The position numbers and the translations under genes were made by a program. The notes beneath the pieces were generated by a model. The model saw only the letters and a list, made by a program, of their open reading frames with translations, was not told where the DNA came from and did not search any database. From DASQPR01 sp963797605 (GTDB lineage: Bacteria > Actinomycetota > Actinomycetes > Mycobacteriales > Micromonosporaceae): DNA of 64,000 nt. Location: contig CAWCPX010000017.1 of assembly GCA_963797605.1 (NCBI GenBank), positions 1-64,000 of the forward strand. Direction: 5' to 3'. Each line of letters starts with the position of its first letter. Within the stretch, counting starts at the first letter, position 1. Shown one piece after another: positions 45,469 to 56,501 of this stretch.

Positions 45469-46123
45469 CCGTTTCCGGTTGGCTCGGCCGGACCGACTCC
45501 CAGAGCAGCGCCGCCGCGTAGGTCCGCCAGGGTGCCCACGCGGCGCCGCGCTCGTCGACCTGCTTGATCGTCGGGACGTCGGCCTCGCTCCATGCCCGGC
45601 GTACGGCTCGGCGGATGCCCAGGTCACCGGCTGGGAGGATGTCGACCCGGTGCAGCTGGAAGATCATGAACAGGTCGGCGACCCAGCGACCGATGCCACG
45701 GACCGAGGTCAACGTGGTGAACGCCTCGGTGTCGGTCAGGTGGTCGAGGTGTTCGACGTCGATGGCGCCGGAGCGCTGCATGTCGGCGAGTCCGGTCATG
45801 TAGTCGGCTTTGGCTCGGGACGCGCCGCACGCGATGAGGCCCGGCCGGCCGAGCGCGATGATCCCGGGTGGGTCGGGCAGCCGGCCGATCGCGGCGTGGA
45901 TGCGGTCGAACATGAGCATCGCGACGTTCGTCGAGATCTGCTGACCGGCGATGTGGAAGATGAGCGCGGAGAATTTCGTGTCACCGGCTCGTTTCATGTC
46001 CGGCCAGTGGAACGGATCCGGGTGCCCGTGGAGCCGGGCGAGATCGCGGAGCGCCGGATCTTTGCGGATCAGGCTCGCGTACGCGTGCACAAGCTGTGCA
46101 TTGGCTTTCTCGGCACCGGACAC
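45452..46123 (-). CDS. DNA-3-methyladenine glycosylase II (AlkA-like), copy 1
   Basis: A HhH-GPD base-excision enzyme of about 223 residues. It has the helix-hairpin-helix LTSVRGIGRWVADLFMIF and the catalytic Asp in ILPAGDLGIRRAV; AGQQIS is the conserved interface motif. The GTG at 46123 is chosen because similarity to copy 2 begins just before it. The extra N-terminal domain of E. coli AlkA is absent, as in short actinobacterial forms. It is about 60% identical by eye to the copy immediately upstream, and the shared sequence extends a few codons upstream of both starts, so the pair arose by tandem duplication. Confidence 0.85.
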   Translation of the reverse strand: MSGAEKANAQLVHAYASLIRKDPALRDLARLHGHPDPFHWPDMKRAGDTKFSALIFHIAGQQISTNVAMLMFDRIHAAIGRLPDPPGIIALGRPGLIACGASRAKADYMTGLADMQRSGAIDVEHLDHLTDTEAFTTLTSVRGIGRWVADLFMIFQLHRVDILPAGDLGIRRAVRRAWSEADVPTIKQVDERGAAWAPWRTYAAALLWESVRPSQPETVSSST

Positions 46124-46157
46124 ACCGCCATTGTCATCGAAATACGGTCCGGGCTGG

Positions 46158-46811
46158 TCAAACAACTCCGATTGAGGCCCAGAGCAGCGCGGCAGCGTAT
46201 GTGCGCCACGGCGACCAGGCGGCGCCACGCTCCTGCACTTCCTTGATCGACGGCACGGCCGGCAACTTCCATACCTTGCCGACGGCCTGCCGGATGCCGA
46301 GATCACCGGAGGGCAGCACGTCGACCCGGTGCAGCTGAAAGATCATGAACATCTCCGCCGACCAGCGTCCGATGCCTCGCACCGCCGTCAGCATCGTGAA
46401 GACCTCGTCATCGCTGAGCCCATCGAGGTGTTCGACGTCGATTTGACCGGACAGCTGCGCCTCGGCGAGCCCGACCAGGTAGGACGACTTCGCGTGCGAA
46501 AACCCGAATGAGAACAACCCGTCCGCGCCTAACCCGACGATGCCGGCCGGGTCCGGACGGCGGCCGAGACCCGCGCGCAGACGGTCGTAGAGCGACAGGG
46601 CGACCGCCGTCGAGATCTGCTGGCTCGCGATGTGGAGCACGAGCGCCGCGAACTTGCTGGAGCCGGTGCGGCCGCCGTCGTTCCAGCCGAAGGGGTCCGG
46701 GTGCCCGTGCACCCGGGCGAGATCCCGGAGCGCGGGGTCCTTGCGGATCAGGCTCGCGTACGCGTGCGTGAGTTGCGCACCAGCTTTTTCGCGCTTTTCG
46801 GCACCAGCCAC
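46158..46811 (-). CDS. DNA-3-methyladenine glycosylase II (AlkA-like), copy 2
   Basis: A 217-residue HhH-GPD glycosylase with HhH LTAVRGIGRWSAEMFMIF and catalytic Asp in VLPSGDLGIRQAV; ASQQIS replaces AGQQIS of copy 1. The start is taken as the GTG at 46811. The frame is, however, open without stop far upstream, straight into the TnpB remnant to 47888. The upstream reading is probably the transposon, not part of the glycosylase. Copy 1 starts 34 bases downstream. Confidence 0.83.
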   Translation of the reverse strand: MAGAEKREKAGAQLTHAYASLIRKDPALRDLARVHGHPDPFGWNDGGRTGSSKFAALVLHIASQQISTAVALSLYDRLRAGLGRRPDPAGIVGLGADGLFSFGFSHAKSSYLVGLAEAQLSGQIDVEHLDGLSDDEVFTMLTAVRGIGRWSAEMFMIFQLHRVDVLPSGDLGIRQAVGKVWKLPAVPSIKEVQERGAAWSPWRTYAAALLWASIGVV

Positions 46812-46951
46812 CCCGTCATTGTCATCGAAACGCAGGCGGAAGTACGCGCCATCGCCGCGCAAGGCCCGCCTCACGGCCCAGCCTCTCACGTCGGTGCAGC
46901 TGGCAGCCACGGCGCGAACCCCGGGACGTTGCCCTGACGCTCGCCGCGAAT

Positions 46952-46983
46952 TGGGAGGGATCAACGGTGGTTTGTCCCTCCCA
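46952..46983 (-). terminator. Hairpin between tnpB remnant and alkA copy 2
   Basis: TGGGAGGGA (46952-46960) pairs with TCCCTCCCA (46975-46983) around a 14-base loop. It lies just beyond the expected end of TnpB. It could be the transposon's right-end structure, part of its guide RNA or a terminator. Confidence 0.5.
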
Positions 46984-46998
46984 GGTCGTGGTGCATGA

Positions 46999-48276
46999 GC
47001 GGCACCTTGTCGGGTAAGACACTTGACGTTCTCTCCGCCCTGAAGGACGGAGATTCCCTCCACGCTGCGCGTGGAACACGCGGCGTGCGGGTGGATTACC
47101 GCTTCGCCGCGCGGTGCCACCATCGCTGGTGGTCTTACCTGCGCTCCACGGTCGTTTAGGCTCTCGGCGCGTCCCGCCGCGAGTATGTTGATGGCCGCGT
47201 TGACGTCCCGGTCGTGGACGGCTCCGCACGGGCAGTTCCACGACCGGACGTTCAGCGGCATCTTCTCGTTGATCCGGCCGCAGGCGGAGCACATGCGGGT
47301 GGACGGGAAGAACCGGTCCACCCGGGCGAAGGTGCGCCCGTACCGGGCGGCCTTGTACTCCAGCATGTGCGGTGAAGGCGGCCCAGCCGGCGTCGTGCAC
47401 AGATTTGGCGAGCCGGGTCCGGCCGAGACCGGCCACGCACAAGTCCTCGACGTACACCGCTTGGTTATCGCGGATGATCGCCGTGGACAGCTTGTGCTGC
47501 CAGTCCCGCCGGGTGTCGGCCACCTGGGCGTGCGCCTTCGCCACCTTGACGACGGCCTTCTTGCGGTTCTGCGCTGCCCCGCTGCTTGCGGGCCAGAGTC
47601 CTGCTGCAACCGGCGCAGCTTGCGGGCCGCGCGGCGCAGGAACTTCGGCGCCGCGACCTTCGTGCCGTCGGACAGGACCGCGAAGTGCGTCAGCCCCAGG
47701 TCGATACCCACCTCGGAGTCGACCGGCGGCAGGGTCTCGTCGGTGGTCTGTACGACGAACGAGGCGAAGTACCGGCCGGCCGCGTCCTTGATGATCGTGA
47801 CCGAGGTGGGTTCGGCCGGCAGCTGCCGGGACCAGCGCACCGGCACGTCGCCGATCTTCGGCAGCCTCAGCCGCCCGTTGTCCAGCACCGTGAACCGGGC
47901 GTTGCTTGGTGAACCGGATCGCCTGCCGGTTGTCCTTACGGGACCGGAACCGGGGCGGCGCCGACCCTGCGACCCTTGCGCTTGCCGGACACCGAGGTGA
48001 AGAAGTTCCGGTACGCGGTGTTCAGGTCCGCCAGGGCCTGCTGCAACACGACCGCCGACACCTCACCCAGCCACGCCCGCTCCGGCGTGGCCTTGCACGC
48101 CGATCGAACCGCCTGGACAGCTCCCCGTCCGACAGATACTTCTCGCCGTTCTCCCGCGCCGTCCGGCGTGCGCGCAACCCGTCGTTGAACACCACCCGGG
48201 CACACCCGAACGCCCGCGCCAGCGACTGCTGCTTGATCGGCGTCGGGTAGACGCGGTAGTTATAGCGCAGCAGCAC
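46999..48276 (-). pseudogene. tnpB: IS605/IS607-type TnpB nuclease, frame broken
   Basis: Starts LLRYNYRVYPTPIKQQSLAR at a GTG (48276). The RuvC residues can be placed: Asp in GIDLGLTHFAVLSDG, Glu in AVYVEDLCVAGLGRT and Asp in HDRDVNAAINIL. The zinc finger is CSACGRINEKMPLNVRSWNC followed by PC. The end GISVLQGGENVK is typical of actinobacterial TnpB. At least four frame changes (near 48110, 47930, 47590 and 47370) break it, either decay or sequence error. No TnpA is adjacent. If active, it would be an RNA-guided nuclease whose guide overlaps its 3' end. Confidence 0.75.
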
Positions 48277-48559
48277 CCAGGCACCGTATCAATGGCTCAT
48301 GATCAAACTCGACAGTATGCGCACCGACAGACAGGGCGCGTTTCCGCTCTCCACGCTCATTCGGCGTTCATCACGAAGTTTCCGCACTAATAATCCAGCC
48401 CGGGAACGTTATGTAGACGTACACCGATGAATTGGTCGCGCTGGATGGGCGGCGTGTTGGTGGCCGTGAAGGCTGCCCGCCTATACCCTCAGACGCCATG
48501 GCGGCCGCGCATCTCGTCGACAATCCTTCTACAGTCACAACCTGAACTGGAGTAATGGC
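48277..48559. other. Gap between tnpB start and methyltransferase
   Basis: About 280 bases, of lower GC content than the surroundings around 48300-48430. No gene is seen. The left end of the TnpB element should lie here, and the methyltransferase promoter as well, but neither could be defined. Confidence 0.45.
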
Positions 48560-49396
48560 GTGGACAGTATGGGCGACGGTTCGGTGGCACGGTTCTACGA
48601 CCAGTTGGCTGCGGACTATCACCTCATCTACAGCGACTGGAACAGCGCGGTGGCACGGCAGGGCAAGGCATTGGACGCAGTCATCCGCTCGGCGCTGGGT
48701 CCAAGACCTGCCACCGTGTTGGATTGCGCGTGCGGGATCGGCACCCAGGCCATCGGGCTGGCGCTGCAGGGGCACAGCGTCATCGGCTCCGACATTAGCG
48801 CGATCGCGATCGAGCGCGCGGCACGCGAGGCAGCCCTACGCGGCGTAGCAATACCCACACGGATGGCCGACATGCGGTCCTTACCATTCCAGGACGCCAC
48901 CTTCGACGTTGTCCTGTGCGCAGACAACTCCTTACCCCACCTGATCACTGCCGAACACCTGCGCACCGCACTAGATGAAATGCGTCGTGTGCTGCGTAGC
49001 GAAGGCCTCCTGCTCATCAGCACCCGTCCCTACGATCAAATCCGCGAAACCCATCCCACCTCGACCACACCGCAGCTACACGGGACGGGCACCAAACGCA
49101 CCGTCACCTTTCAACTGTGGAACTGGCATGCCGACGGTGAGCGCTACGACCTGGAACACTTCCAGCTCACCCCGAACGGCGACGACTGGAGTGTCGCAGT
49201 ACGGCGGTCCACCTACTGGGCGATCAGCAGCCAGCAACTGGCCACACTCGCAATGCAGGCGGGATTCGATCGGCCTACATGGATACCGCCCGAAGCGAGC
49301 TCGTTCTTCCAGCCCCTCCTCACCGCCCGAGCCCTCGACGCCGAAACGACCAACCTGCGATCCGACCGCCCAACTCATAGCCAACGGTCTACGTAA
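48560..49396 (+). CDS. Class I SAM-dependent methyltransferase
   Basis: A 278-residue methyltransferase, substrate unknown. Motif I is TVLDCACGIGTQAIGLALQG, the acidic motif II is GSDISAIAIERAAREA, and motif IV is FDVVLCADNSLPHL. The C-terminal half (QLWNWHADGERYDLEHFQLT and a final helical part) is like small-molecule methyltransferases such as the glycine/sarcosine type, but the resemblance is only general. The GTG at 48560 has GGAG seven bases upstream; an ATG three codons later is possible. Less extreme GC use and the position between a TnpB remnant and mpg suggest an acquired gene. Its end overlaps mpg tail to tail by eight bases. Confidence 0.82.
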   Translation: MDSMGDGSVARFYDQLAADYHLIYSDWNSAVARQGKALDAVIRSALGPRPATVLDCACGIGTQAIGLALQGHSVIGSDISAIAIERAAREAALRGVAIPTRMADMRSLPFQDATFDVVLCADNSLPHLITAEHLRTALDEMRRVLRSEGLLLISTRPYDQIRETHPTSTTPQLHGTGTKRTVTFQLWNWHADGERYDLEHFQLTPNGDDWSVAVRRSTYWAISSQQLATLAMQAGFDRPTWIPPEASSFFQPLLTARALDAETTNLRSDRPTHSQRST

Positions 49397-50168
49397 CGAA
49401 CCCGGGCTGGAGTACTAGGCGTCGACTCCCTCGAACTTGTCCACCCGGAAAGCGGACCACCGGCCCGTACACCGGTAGCGGGACAGCGTTCCGGTTGGTC
49501 ACGCCGACCGTGTCGAAAAACTGCACTCCCGGCGACAGTTTCGCCAAGGTCAGGTGCTTCGGGACATGCCGACGATACGCGCTGACGGACGGATCGTCGG
49601 CCAGCCAGAACCGCCATTCCACGTCGAACGCGCTGGTCACACCGACTCTCGGCCCCTTGCGGATCTCCGCCGGATCGACCGGGGAGGCGGGTGGCCGCAG
49701 CAGCAGCGGCCCGGTGCCGTCGATCATCGACGTACCCCACACGCTGCCGTCGACTCCGAGCGCGGAGGCGAGCCTGGCCGGGCCGCGGGCGAGGTCACGG
49801 TCCGTGACGGCGGCGCCGCGGCGCTCCCGGGCCTTGTCCGTGCCCGAGATCACGGCGCCGGCGCGCAGCAGCACGGCCGACGACGCGCCCTCTTCGCCCG
49901 TGACGACGTTCAGGCACCAGTGCATGCCGTACGTGAAGTAGACGTAGGCGAATCCGGCCGGCCCGAACATGATCGCGTTGCGTTTCGTGCGACCGCGAAA
50001 CGAGTGCGAGGCCGGGTCCTTGGCAAATCCGGAATAGGCCTCGACCTCGGTCAGCCGGATCGTCACTCCGTGGGCTGATAACTGCCACCCGAGCAGCGTC
50101 TGCGCCGTTTCGGCCACCGCCGAGGCAGGCGCTTTCAGCCACGCGTACCCGCGTCGTGATCTGGCCAT
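49389..50168 (-). CDS. mpg: 3-methyladenine DNA glycosylase (Mpg/AAG family)
   Basis: Excises alkylated purines. Motifs: LTEVEAYSGFAKDPASHSFR with the catalytic Glu, GRTKRNAIMFGPAGFAYVYF, TYGMHWCLNVVTG and RGPARLASALGV. The family core ends near DDPSVSAYRRHVPKH. A further 50 or so residues (to SRRLVLQPGFVT) are not part of the usual protein and may be read-through into non-coding sequence or a genuine tail. It lies just after argH, as in other actinobacteria. Together with the two AlkA-like genes it makes three alkyl-base glycosylases within 5 kb. Confidence 0.9.
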   Translation of the reverse strand: MARSRRGYAWLKAPASAVAETAQTLLGWQLSAHGVTIRLTEVEAYSGFAKDPASHSFRGRTKRNAIMFGPAGFAYVYFTYGMHWCLNVVTGEEGASSAVLLRAGAVISGTDKARERRGAAVTDRDLARGPARLASALGVDGSVWGTSMIDGTGPLLLRPPASPVDPAEIRKGPRVGVTSAFDVEWRFWLADDPSVSAYRRHVPKHLTLAKLSPGVQFFDTVGVTNRNAVPLPVYGPVVRFPGGQVRGSRRLVLQPGFVT

Positions 50169-50194
50169 GGTCTATCGATCTTCGCATCCCCCGG

Positions 50195-51645
50195 TCAGCG
50201 GGGCACCACGGACTCGTCGGTCCACGTGCGCCACTGGTCCAGCTGGCCGTTGACGCTCGCCAGCTGGTCGGCGACCGGGCCGGGGCCGGTCGAGCCGTAG
50301 GTCGTGCGGGACGCCGAGCGCGCCCTCGACCGTCAGCACGGCGCGGACCTCCGGGCGTCAGGTGCGGCGAGATCCCGGCGAGGTCGGCGTCGGACACCTC
50401 GTCGAGCGCGCATGCCACGGCCGGCGCACGTCGCCACGAGCTTGCCGGTGATCTCGTGCGCGTCGCGGAACGGGACGCCCCGGCGGACCAGCCAGTCGGC
50501 CACCTCGGTCGCGAGCGTGTAGCCGACCGGTGCCGCCGCGGCCAGCCGGTCGGCGCGAACGGTCATCGTGGAGATCATGCCGGCCAGCGCGGGCAGCACG
50601 AGTTCGAGCGTGTCGACGGCGTCGAAGACCGGCTCCTTGTCCTCCTGCATGTCGCGGTCGTACGCGAGCGGCAGGCCCTTGAGCATGGTCAGCACGGTGA
50701 CCAGGCCGCCGATGAGCCGGCCGGACTTGCCGCGGGCCAGCTCGGCGATGTCGGGGTTCTTCTTCTGCGGCATGATCGAGGAGCCGGTGGCGAACGCGTC
50801 GTCGAGCTCGACCCAGCCGAACTCCGGCGTGGTCCAGAGCACGATCTCCTCGCCGAGGCGGCAGAGGTGCACGCCGATCAGCGCGGCGACGAAGAGGAAC
50901 TCGGCGACGAAGTCACGGTCGGCGACGGCGTCGATCGAGTTCGGCGCGGCGGCGGTGAAGCCCGAGCTCCGTCGCGACCTGCATCCGGGTCCAGCGGCAG
51001 CGAGTGCCGGCGAGCGCGCCGGAGCCGAGCGGCGAGACGGCGGTGCGGCGGTCCCAGTCGCGCAGCCGGTCGAGGTCGCGCAGCAGCGGCTGGACGTGGG
51101 CGAGCAGCTGGTGCCCGAACGACACCGGCTGGGCGTGCTGCAGGTGCGTCATGCCCGGCGCCGGGCGTGTCGCACGTGCGGCGCGGCCTGTCGGCGAGCG
51201 CGTCGGCGCAGGTCGACGACGCGGCCGGCCACGCCGCGGGCGTGGTCGCGCAGGTACAGCCGCAGGTCGGTGGCGACCTGGTCGTTGCGGGAGCGGCCGG
51301 CGCGCAGCTTGCCGCCGAGCGCGCCGAGGCGCTCGAGCAGCCCGCGTTCGAGCGCGGTGTGCACGTCCTCGTCGTCGATGCGTCGGCCGGAACTCGCCGG
51401 ACGCGCACGCGGCTTCGAGATCGTCGAGCGCGGCCAGCATGCGGCCGAGCTCGTCGGCGTCGAGCAGGCCGGCGCGGGCGAGCACGCGGGCGTGGGCCCG
51501 GGAGGCGGCGAGGTCGTAGGGCGCGAGGCGCCAGTCGAACTGGACGCTCACGCTCAGCCGGGCCAGCGCCTCGGCCGGGCCGCCCCGCGAACCGGCCGCC
51601 CCAGAGGCTCGTCGTTCCGGTCTGCTCTTGCTGATCCACGGTCAC
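50195..51645 (-). CDS. argH: Argininosuccinate lyase, frame broken
   Basis: Splits argininosuccinate into arginine and fumarate, the last step of the pathway. The start is the GTG at 51645 (TVDQQEQTGTTSLWGGRF). Later pieces are SVQFDWRLAPYDLAASRAHA, GLLDADELGRMLAALDDLEA, MTHLQHAQPVSFGHQLLAHV and the signature GSSIMPQKKNPDIAELARGK (50.77 kb), ending WTDESVVPR. Many frame changes lie between 50.28 and 51.58 kb, with homology continuing through all of them. It is the last gene of the arg operon. Confidence 0.88.
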
Positions 51646-51715
51646 AGTGTGGCCTATCGCTCTCGGTCGGTCATGGATCGTGGGGCCGAGCGGTCGCCCG
51701 ACCCCACGGATGCAG

Positions 51716-52921
51716 TCAGGCCAGCCGGGCGTCGCGCGCGGACGCGAGCCGCGACGGCAGGCCCCAGAGCTCGACGAAGCCCTTCGCGAGCGACTGGTCG
51801 AACATGTCGCCCTCGTCGTAGGTGGCGAGGCTGAAGTCGTAGAGCGACGCCTCCGAGCGCCGGCCGGTGACGATGGCCCGGCCGCCGTGCAGCGTCATCC
51901 GGATGTCGCCGGTGACGTACTTCTGGGTGTCGGCGATGAACGCGTCCAGCGACTGCTTCAGCGGCGAGAACCACAGGCCGTCGTAGACCAGCTCGCCCCA
52001 GCGCTGGTCGACGCTGCGCTTGAACCGGGCCAGGTCGCGCTCGACGGTGACGTTCTCCAGCTCCTGGTGCGCGGTGATCAGCGCGATCGCGCCCGGGGCC
52101 TCGTAGACCTCGCGGCTCTTGATGCCGACGAGCCGGTCCTCGACCATGTCGAGCCGGCCGACGCCCTGGGCGCCGGCGCGCGCGGTTCATCTGCGACGAT
52201 GGCCTGGAACGGCGTGACCGTCTCGCCGTCGATCGCGACCGGGACGCCCTGCGTCGAAGGTGATGACGACCTCGTCGGGGTCGCGCGGCGGCGGCCGGGT
52301 CTGCGGTGTACGAGTAGAGGTCCTCGATCGGCGCGTTCCAGATGTCCTCGAGGAACCCGGTCTCGACGGCGCGGCCCCAGACGTTCTGGTCGATCGAGTA
52401 CGGCGACCGCGTGCGTCACGTCGATCGGCAGGCCCTTCTCCTCGGCGTACGCGATCGCCTTGTCCCGGGTCCACGCGTAGTCGCGGGCCGGGGCGACGCA
52501 CCTTGAGGTCGGGCGCGAGCGCGCCGATGCCGACCTCGAAGCGGACCTGGTCGTTGCCCTTGCCGGTGCAGCCGTGCGAGACGATCGTGCCGCCGTGCCG
52601 CTGCGCCGCCGCCACCAGGTGCTTGACGATCAGCGGCCGGGACAGCGCCGAGACCAGCGGGTAGCGGTCCATGTAGAGCGCGTTGGCCTGGATCGCCGGG
52701 AGGCAGTAGTCGGCGGCGAACTCCTCGCGGGCGTCGACGACCTCGGCCTCGACCGCGCCGCAGGCGAGCGCCCGCTTGCGGATGACGTCCATGTCCTCGC
52801 CGCCCTGGCCGACGTCGACCGCGACCGCGATCACCTCGGCGCCGGTGCGCTCGGCGAGGTACGGGATGGCGACGGAGGTGTCCAGGCCGCCGGAGTAGGC
52901 GAGAACGACCCGCTCGGTCAT
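51716..52921 (-). CDS. argG: Argininosuccinate synthase, frame broken
   Basis: Joins citrulline and aspartate using ATP. The first 140 residues are clean: VLAYSGGLDTSVAIPYLAER (PP-loop), RPLIVKHLVAAAQRHGGTIV and GCTGKGNDQVRFEVGI. The last 140 are also clean (MVEDRLVGIKSREVYEAPGA to ARDARLA). Between 52.18 and 52.51 kb the frame changes about five times. The ATG at 52921 has a GAGGGAAG ribosome site. It follows argR by 12 bases. Confidence 0.92.
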
Positions 52922-52933
52922 GTGATGCTTCCC

Positions 52934-53464
52934 TCATCGTGTCAGCCGTGGCCGCGTCGCGCCGGCCCAGTCGGAGAACTTCGCCGCCAGATCGCGGCCG
53001 GCCGTGCTCGCATGGCGTGCCGGCTCGCGCGCGACGACCAGGATCGTGTCGTCGCCGGCGATCGTGCCGACGACGTCCGGCAGCCCCGAGCGGTCGATCG
53101 CGCTGGCCAGGAACTGGGCCGCGCCCGGCGGGGTGCGCAGCACGACCAGGTTGCCGCTGGCGTCGGCGCCGGTGAGCAGCTCCGCGCAGCAGCCGGTGCA
53201 GGCGGGCCGGGGCGGCCTCGGCCGGGCGCAGCGCCGCGTTGCCGTCCTCCGGGATCATGTAGCTGCCCGGCCCGTCGGCGCCGCGCACCTTGACCGCGCC
53301 CAGCTCCTCCAGGTCGCGCGAGAGCGTCGCCTGGGTGACCTGGACGCCGTCGGCGGCGAGCAGGTCGGCCAGCTCGGTCTGCGCGCGGATCGGCCGGGTG
53401 CGGATCAGCGTCGACGATGCGCGCGTGCCGGGCGGTCGTCTGGCGTCGATGCGGAGCCGGTCAT
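52934..53464 (-). CDS. argR: Arginine repressor, frame broken
   Basis: A hexameric repressor using arginine as co-repressor. The N-terminal winged helix reads ARHARIVD, AQTELADLLAADGVQVTQAT and LSRDLEELGAVKVRG. The C-terminal oligomerisation/arginine-binding domain has SGLPDVVGTIAGDDTILVVA. The ATG is at 53464. Frame changes near 53450, 53410 and 53185 lie between clearly matching parts. It would act on the operator upstream of argC. Confidence 0.87.
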
Positions 53465-54457
53465 GCCGCCGAACCTACTAACGGCAGCCGTCTTGGTGAT
53501 CCGCGACGCGACCGTGCCGACCGGCACTCCGTCGACGTGCTGCAGCAGCCACGCGAGCAGCGCCTTCTGCGCCGGCAGCCGGTTGGCGGCCTGCTGGAAC
53601 GCGACGCTCTGCGGCCCGTCGAGCACCTCGGCGGTGATCTCCTCGCCCCGGTGCGCGGGCAGGCAGTGCAGCACGATCGCGTCCGGGGCGGCAAGCAGCG
53701 AGCAGATCGCTGTTCACCTGGTACGGCGGGAACGCGGCGAGCCGCTCCGCCGTGGTCTCCTGCCCCATCGACGTCCAGGTGTCGGTGGCGACCACGTCGG
53801 CGCCCTCGACCGCCGCGTACGGGTCGTCGGTGACGCGTCACCCAGCCGCCGGTCGACGACGCGATCGCCCGGGCCGCGCGCGATCACGCGCCGGGTCGGG
53901 CTGGAAGCCGGCCGGGGCCGCCGATCCGGACGTGCATCCCGGCGGCGGCGCCGGCCAGCGCGTACGAGTGGGCCATGTTGTTCGCGCCGTCGCCGACGTA
54001 GGCGAGCGTGCGCCCGTGCGTGCCGCCGAGCGCTGCCGGATCGTCAGCAGGTCGGCGAGCAGCTGGCACGGGTGGAAGCCGTCGGTGAGCGCGTTGACGA
54101 CCGGGACCGACGCGGCGCTGGCCAGCGCGGCGAGCCGGTCGTCGTCGAAGGTGCGCATGACGATCGCGTCGACGTAGCCGGACAGCACCCGGCCGGCGTC
54201 CTCGATCGTCTCGCCCCGGCCGAAGTGCGTGTGGTCGCGCGTCGAGGATGACCGGCGTGGCCGCCGAGTTCGGCGATGCCGACCTCGAAGCGAGACCCGG
54301 GTGCGCAGCGACGGCTTCTCGAAGATGACCGCGACCGAGCGCGGGCCCGGCGAGCGGCTGGTGCGCGCAACGGCGCGGCGGCCATCGCCTCCGCGGCGTC
54401 GAGCACCGCGGCCTGCTCGGCCGGGCTCAGGTCGTCGTCACGCAGGAAGTGCCGCAT
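53405..54457 (-). CDS. argF: Ornithine carbamoyltransferase, frame broken
   Basis: Makes citrulline from ornithine and carbamoyl phosphate. The start MRHFLRDDDLSPAEQAAVLD at 54457 follows AAGGAGG, the best ribosome site of the operon. Other pieces: SRFEVGIAELGGHA, VDAIVMRTFDDDRLAALASA, VPVVNALTDGFHPCQLLADL, YVGDGANNMAHSYALAGAAA, MLHCLPAHRGEEITAEVLDG and ANRLPAQKALLAWLL. After that the frame stays open and runs through the argR start to 53405, so the true end is uncertain; a lost stop by sequence error is likely. Confidence 0.87.
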
Positions 54458-54469
54458 GATCGTCCTCCT

Positions 54470-55649
<1,180 letters not shown>

Positions 55650-55653
<4 letters not shown>

Positions 55654-56501
55654 CGCCGCCACCGCCGTCGCGCTGCGTGATCGTGGTGCCGTGCGCGCTC
55701 GCGCCGGTGCAGACGTCGGGCCAGGACGCGTCGCGGCCGTCGACGACGTGCGCGTGCCGGCACGCCGCCGCGCACCGCGCGCAGGCAGGCCTCCATCTTG
55801 GGCACCATGCCCGCCGTCCAGGGTCGGCATCAGCTGCGTCCAGCTCGTCGGCGCCGATCGTCGGCGATCAGCGCTGGCCGGGTCGGGCCACGCGCGGTAG
55901 AGGCCGGGGACGTCGGTGAGCATCGACCAGCTTGCGCGCACCGAGGGCGATCGCGAGGGCGGCGGCGCGCCGTGTCCGCGTTGAGGTTGTGCAGCACGCC
56001 GTCGCGCGTCCGGCGCGACGGTCGCGATCACCGGGATCCGGCCGGCGGCGAGCAGTTCGTGCACGATCGCCGGCGTCGACGGCCGCGACGTCGCCGACGA
56101 GCGCCGAGGTCGACTCGGCTGCCGTCGATCAGAGCCGGGCGGCGGACGGCGGTGAGCAGCCCGGCGTCTTCGCCGGAGAGGCCGACGGCTGAGCCGCCGT
56201 GCCGCGTTGATCGGCGCCGACGACGTCGCGGCCGACCTGGCCGACGAGCACCATCCGGACGATGTCCATCGCCTCCGGCGTGGTGACCCGCAGGCCGCCG
56301 CGGAACTCGCGAGGCGATGCCGACCGGGCGAGCATCGCGCTGATCTGCGGGCCGCCGCCGTGCACGACGACCGGGTGCGAGGCCGGCGGCCTGCAGCGCG
56401 ACGATGCCGGCGGCGAACGCGGCGGGCTGTGCCATCGCGTGGCCGCCGTATTTCACGACAACGATGTCCACGGTAGCGGCGCCCGCTGAAGCGCCAGTCA
56501 C
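55650..56501 (-). CDS. argB: Acetylglutamate kinase, short N-terminus, frame broken
   Basis: Phosphorylates N-acetylglutamate. VVVKYGGHAM is the nucleotide-binding start of the fold, followed by VVHGGGPQISAMLA, FRGGLRVTTPEAMDIVRMVL, VGQVGRDVVGA, LTDVPGLYRAWPD, GGMVPKMEACLRAV and HVVDGRDA. The GTG at 56501 overlaps the argC stop (GTGA), so no gene fits between argC and argB. Only about 13 residues precede VVVKYGG. The N-terminal helix (usually 20-25 residues, of the type LPWLxxFHG) that builds the arginine-sensitive hexamer in other actinobacteria is missing. Frame changes occur from 56.4 kb onwards, downstream of the argC junction. Confidence 0.88.
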
